Shown: piece after piece, positions 63,124 to 64,000 of the stretch | How positions within the stretch are numbered: position 1 is the first letter of the stretch | Layout: the number at the start of each line of letters is the position of its first letter | Origin: Jejuia sp047345485 | Lineage (GTDB): Bacteria; Bacteroidota; Bacteroidia; Flavobacteriales; Flavobacteriaceae | Direction: 5' to 3' | Assembly (NCBI RefSeq): GCF_047345485.1 | Contig: NZ_JBLFEN010000002.1 | Coordinates: 186,001 to 250,000 of the forward strand | Length of the DNA stretch: 64,000 nt | Made by a program: the position numbers and the translations under genes | The notes under the pieces: model-generated | Seen by the model: the letters and a program-made list of their open reading frames with translations, nothing else | Database searches by the model: none | Told to the model about the DNA's origin: nothing

Positions 63124-64000
63124 ATGGCTAAACGCATCACATTAAAACAGATAGCAAACGCTTTTGGAGTTTCAATTGCTACGGTATCAAAAGCACTTAG
63201 CGATAGTTATGAAATAAGCACCACAACCAAAGAAAAAATTGTAGCCTACGCTAGAGAACACAACTACAAATCTAAAAGCATAGATCTTTCTTTACTACAT
63301 AAAAAAACGAAAACAATTGGTGTAATTATACCAAATATTATGAATAGTTTTTTCGCAAAAGCATTTGTTGGTATAGAAGCTAAAGCAGCACAACACGGGT
63401 ATCACTTAATTTCTTGCATCTCTAACGAATCATTAGAAAAAGAAGTAAAAACATTAGAGCTTTTAAAGAGCGACACACTTGATGGCATTCTAATTTCCTT
63501 AGCTGAAGAAACCCAAACACAACACCAATATACACACTTAAATAATGCTATAAACGAAGGCTTACCAATGGTAATGTTCGATCGTGTTTCTGATGCTATA
63601 AACTGTGATAAAGTTATTGTAAACGATTTAGAAGGTGCATTTGATGCCACCAAACATTTAATACAAACAGGCTGTAAAAAGGTAGCTTTAATATCTGTAA
63701 TTGATAATTTAAGTGTTGGTAAATTACGTGTAGAAGGTTATGTAAAAGCATTAGAAACTTACAAATTACCTGTTGAAGAAAAACTTATTGTACGCATAGG
63801 CAAGCATGAGGATTTTGATACCGCACTTAAAATAATTCTGGCAGATAAAACTATTGATGGATTGTTATGTTTAGAAGAAAGTGCAGCAGTAAATGCATTG
63901 CGTATAGTAAAACGCATGAAGTATAAGATACCCGAAGAAATGTCTGTAGCCTGTTTTACAAACGGTAAATTATTACAGCACCTTACGCCTTCTATTTCGG
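63124..64000 (+). CDS. LacI-family transcriptional regulator (partial, runs off window)
   Basis: Starts at ATG 63124 and is open to the right edge (about 292 residues visible). The N-terminal LacI HTH is ITLKQIANAFGVSIATVSKAL (in part: IANAFGVSIATVSKALSD), with hinge helix, then the periplasmic-binding-like domain (GVIIPNIMNSFFAKAFVGIE in part, MVMFDRVS, VIVNDLEGAFDATKHL, GLLCLEESAAVNALRI). About 50 C-terminal residues are missing. Such regulators often control sugar utilisation genes; the target would be to the right of the window. It is separated from the protease locus by the palindromic element. Confidence 0.93.
   Translation, partial: MAKRITLKQIANAFGVSIATVSKALSDSYEISTTTKEKIVAYAREHNYKSKSIDLSLLHKKTKTIGVIIPNIMNSFFAKAFVGIEAKAAQHGYHLISCISNESLEKEVKTLELLKSDTLDGILISLAEETQTQHQYTHLNNAINEGLPMVMFDRVSDAINCDKVIVNDLEGAFDATKHLIQTGCKKVALISVIDNLSVGKLRVEGYVKALETYKLPVEEKLIVRIGKHEDFDTALKIILADKTIDGLLCLEESAAVNALRIVKRMKYKIPEEMSVACFTNGKLLQHLTPSIS

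Noticed and set aside
1..64000. CRISPR array, rRNA operon, riboswitch or toxin-antitoxin pair
   Set aside because: No regularly spaced direct repeats, rRNA sequence, known aptamer core or small paired toxin/antitoxin frames were found on reading.

Overview
The window looks like a chromosomal segment of a low-GC marine-type member of the Flavobacteriaceae (Bacteroidota). The evidence is the AT-rich DNA, the TAnnTTTG-type promoter elements, the absence of clear Shine-Dalgarno sites, the linked type IX secretion/gliding genes porV, porU and gldJ, SusC/SusD proteins, NhaD, a PafA-type phosphatase and many lipoproteins with flavobacterial lipoboxes. No phage, IS transposase, CRISPR array or rRNA operon was seen. 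One tRNA gene (Val, anticodon TAC) is present.

Layout. 1-7.6 kb: the end of a family 2 glycosyltransferase, an exported nuclease coupled to a PafA-like phosphatase, an MlaE/MlaF lipid ABC transporter, a DUF389 membrane protein, and ManC with a SprT-like protein. 7.7-13 kb: a GT-C-like polytopic protein facing a tight minus-strand run of methyltransferase, polyprenyl-phosphate-type GT2, HAD phosphatase, SDR and M28 peptidase. 13-16.4 kb: pyruvate dehydrogenase E2 and E1-alpha, then cytidine deaminase. 16.5-25 kb: porU-porV transcribed away from gldJ-murF. 25-30.2 kb: tRNA-Val, folC, tonB, exbD, exbB and nhaD, all on the minus strand. 30.8-36 kb: anmK, an acyl-CoA dehydrogenase, a DUF2652 protein, a GH3 adenylating enzyme and an M48-like peptidase. 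36-44 kb: a set of small envelope/stress-type genes (DUF892, cardiolipin synthase, YtxH, a holin-like membrane protein, lipoproteins, a DUF2383-type four-helix protein, a DUF1328 protein) together with a frameshifted topoisomerase IB.

40-48.5 kb holds four paralogous AraC-type regulators sharing an unrecognised N-terminal domain. Between two of them lies an SRAP (YedK/HMCES-like) protein that has lost the catalytic Cys2 and Glu. 48.8-51 kb is an Lrp/AsnC regulator divergent from an aminotransferase-RidA pair. 51.3-62.8 kb is a probable protein/peptide utilisation locus: SusC, SusD, two surface lipoproteins with calcium-type TSP3 repeats and an unrecognised ~130-residue four-cysteine domain (one copy, then three copies), and three different metallopeptidases (an unassigned HESIH zincin, an M43 pappalysin-like enzyme and an M1 aminopeptidase). 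A LacI-type regulator runs off the right edge. Two copies of a ~180-bp palindromic intergenic element, in opposite orientation, lie at 41.4 and 62.8 kb and bracket this accessory region.

The best candidates for something undescribed are the SusCD/four-cysteine-domain/three-protease locus, the Cys-less SRAP protein within the AraC cluster, and the paired intergenic element. All functional statements are read from motifs and context; no database search was run.
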